Source: JAJDXO01 sp965213765
Lineage (GTDB): Bacteria; Pseudomonadota; Alphaproteobacteria; Rhodospirillales; UBA2165
Assembly (NCBI GenBank): GCA_965213765.1
Contig: OZ243926.1
Coordinates: forward strand, 1,364,001-1,428,000
Reading direction: 5' to 3'
DNA length: 64,000 bases
Positions within the stretch are counted from its first letter, which is position 1, and every line of letters starts with the position of its first letter. Positions 63,619-64,000 of this stretch are shown here, piece by piece. Made by a program: the position numbers and the translations under genes. The notes beneath the pieces were generated by a model. It saw nothing but the letters and a program-made list of their open reading frames with translations, was not told where the DNA came from and made no database searches.

Positions 63619-63888
63619 TCAATGCCGGGCCCCGCTCTCCGGATCGCCGTTTTCGGCCCGCATGGAGGCCGCCGCCATGGCGGTCCAGGCCTCCCGGTCG
63701 TAACCGAGCCTTCGATTGAGCTTGTCGCAGATGTTCAGCGCATCGTCCAGATCGAGGGCGATCAGCGCGGTGGGGACGTGCCCGGACAACCCCTCGATCA
63801 CGATTCTGATCTGCTGCACGTCGGTCTCGACGTCATAGGCGGGCACGAAACAGAAATTAGGGTCGTCCGGCAGGGTGTGCGCGGTCAT
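63619..63888 (-). CDS. Small plasmid-type protein
   Basis: 89 residues from ATG at 63888. PNFCFVPAYDVETDVQQIRI, then ALIALDLDDALNICDKLNRR and YDREAWTAMAAASMR. It is of a type common beside DUF2493/DUF4326 genes on rhizobial-like plasmids. Function unknown. 63889-64000 holds no further gene. Confidence 0.6.
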   Translation of the reverse strand: MTAHTLPDDPNFCFVPAYDVETDVQQIRIVIEGLSGHVPTALIALDLDDALNICDKLNRRLGYDREAWTAMAAASMRAENGDPESGARH

Positions 63889-64000
63889 GGGGTCGGTCTC
63901 CTTGTCATGCCGGGTCGGCCGCCGCCCGGCCGGCAATATGTGTTCCGGCCGGGCATTGAACGGATGAATTCTCCGGGAGTCACGCGGCGAGCGGCTGGTG

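Overview
The window looks like a heavily rearranged accessory region of a high-GC alphaproteobacterium. The small DUF2493/DUF4326 genes, RepB-like ParB proteins, IS5/IS630/IS66/IS3 transposases and integrase types are all familiar from that class. The order and genus cannot be fixed from sequence alone, and a plasmid or integrated element is possible. Almost no housekeeping gene is present. At least ten insertion-sequence copies or pieces break or fuse their neighbours.

Layout. 0-6.3 kb: two membrane ORFs, a tail-to-tail pair of IS5 elements, a Fic protein with a repeated operator-like motif, then IS66 and IS630 scraps around a broken DNA methylase fused to an NTPase tail. 6.3-10.5 kb: a cassette of a repressor-like HTH gene opposite a serine recombinase and two ParB-like proteins, followed by a hairpin-rich segment. 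10.6-20.1 kb: an all-minus-strand cell-surface locus with an outer-membrane barrel, two autotransporters and two secreted proteins. One autotransporter has 19 copies of a 5-bp repeat in front of it. The other carries a run of 13 G in its first codons. 20.5-25.7 kb: a helical-repeat protein, a chimeric IS1380-integrase ORF, a DUF433/PIN-like toxin-antitoxin pair and a membrane protein. 25.8-31.9 kb: the wreck of a defence operon (DUF3800, a DUF499-type HEPN-ATPase in two opposed pieces, a DNA adenine methylase), cut by IS5. 32-40 kb: an exported alpha-solenoid gene split by a full IS, a deleted IS630, a frameshifted S9 peptidase and small membrane paralogues. 40.5-48.7 kb: two copies of a structured 430-bp element flanking plasmid-type genes, a truncated alkyl sulfatase, a GST and an HTH/PIN pair. 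49-54.9 kb: VapBC-like genes, a serine recombinase ending in a tRNA-Met fragment, and the intact parent of the chimeric integrase. 55-64 kb: HigBA, RES-Xre, a McrBC-like ATPase-nuclease pair and plasmid-type genes.

Themes. Toxin-antitoxin pairs and restriction-like genes accumulate between mobile elements, as in a defence island, but much of the defence content is broken. The surface locus is the most coherent functional unit. Its two simple-sequence tracts suggest phase-variable adhesins. Frameshifts noted here could be real, phase-variable states or sequencing errors; reads are needed to decide.
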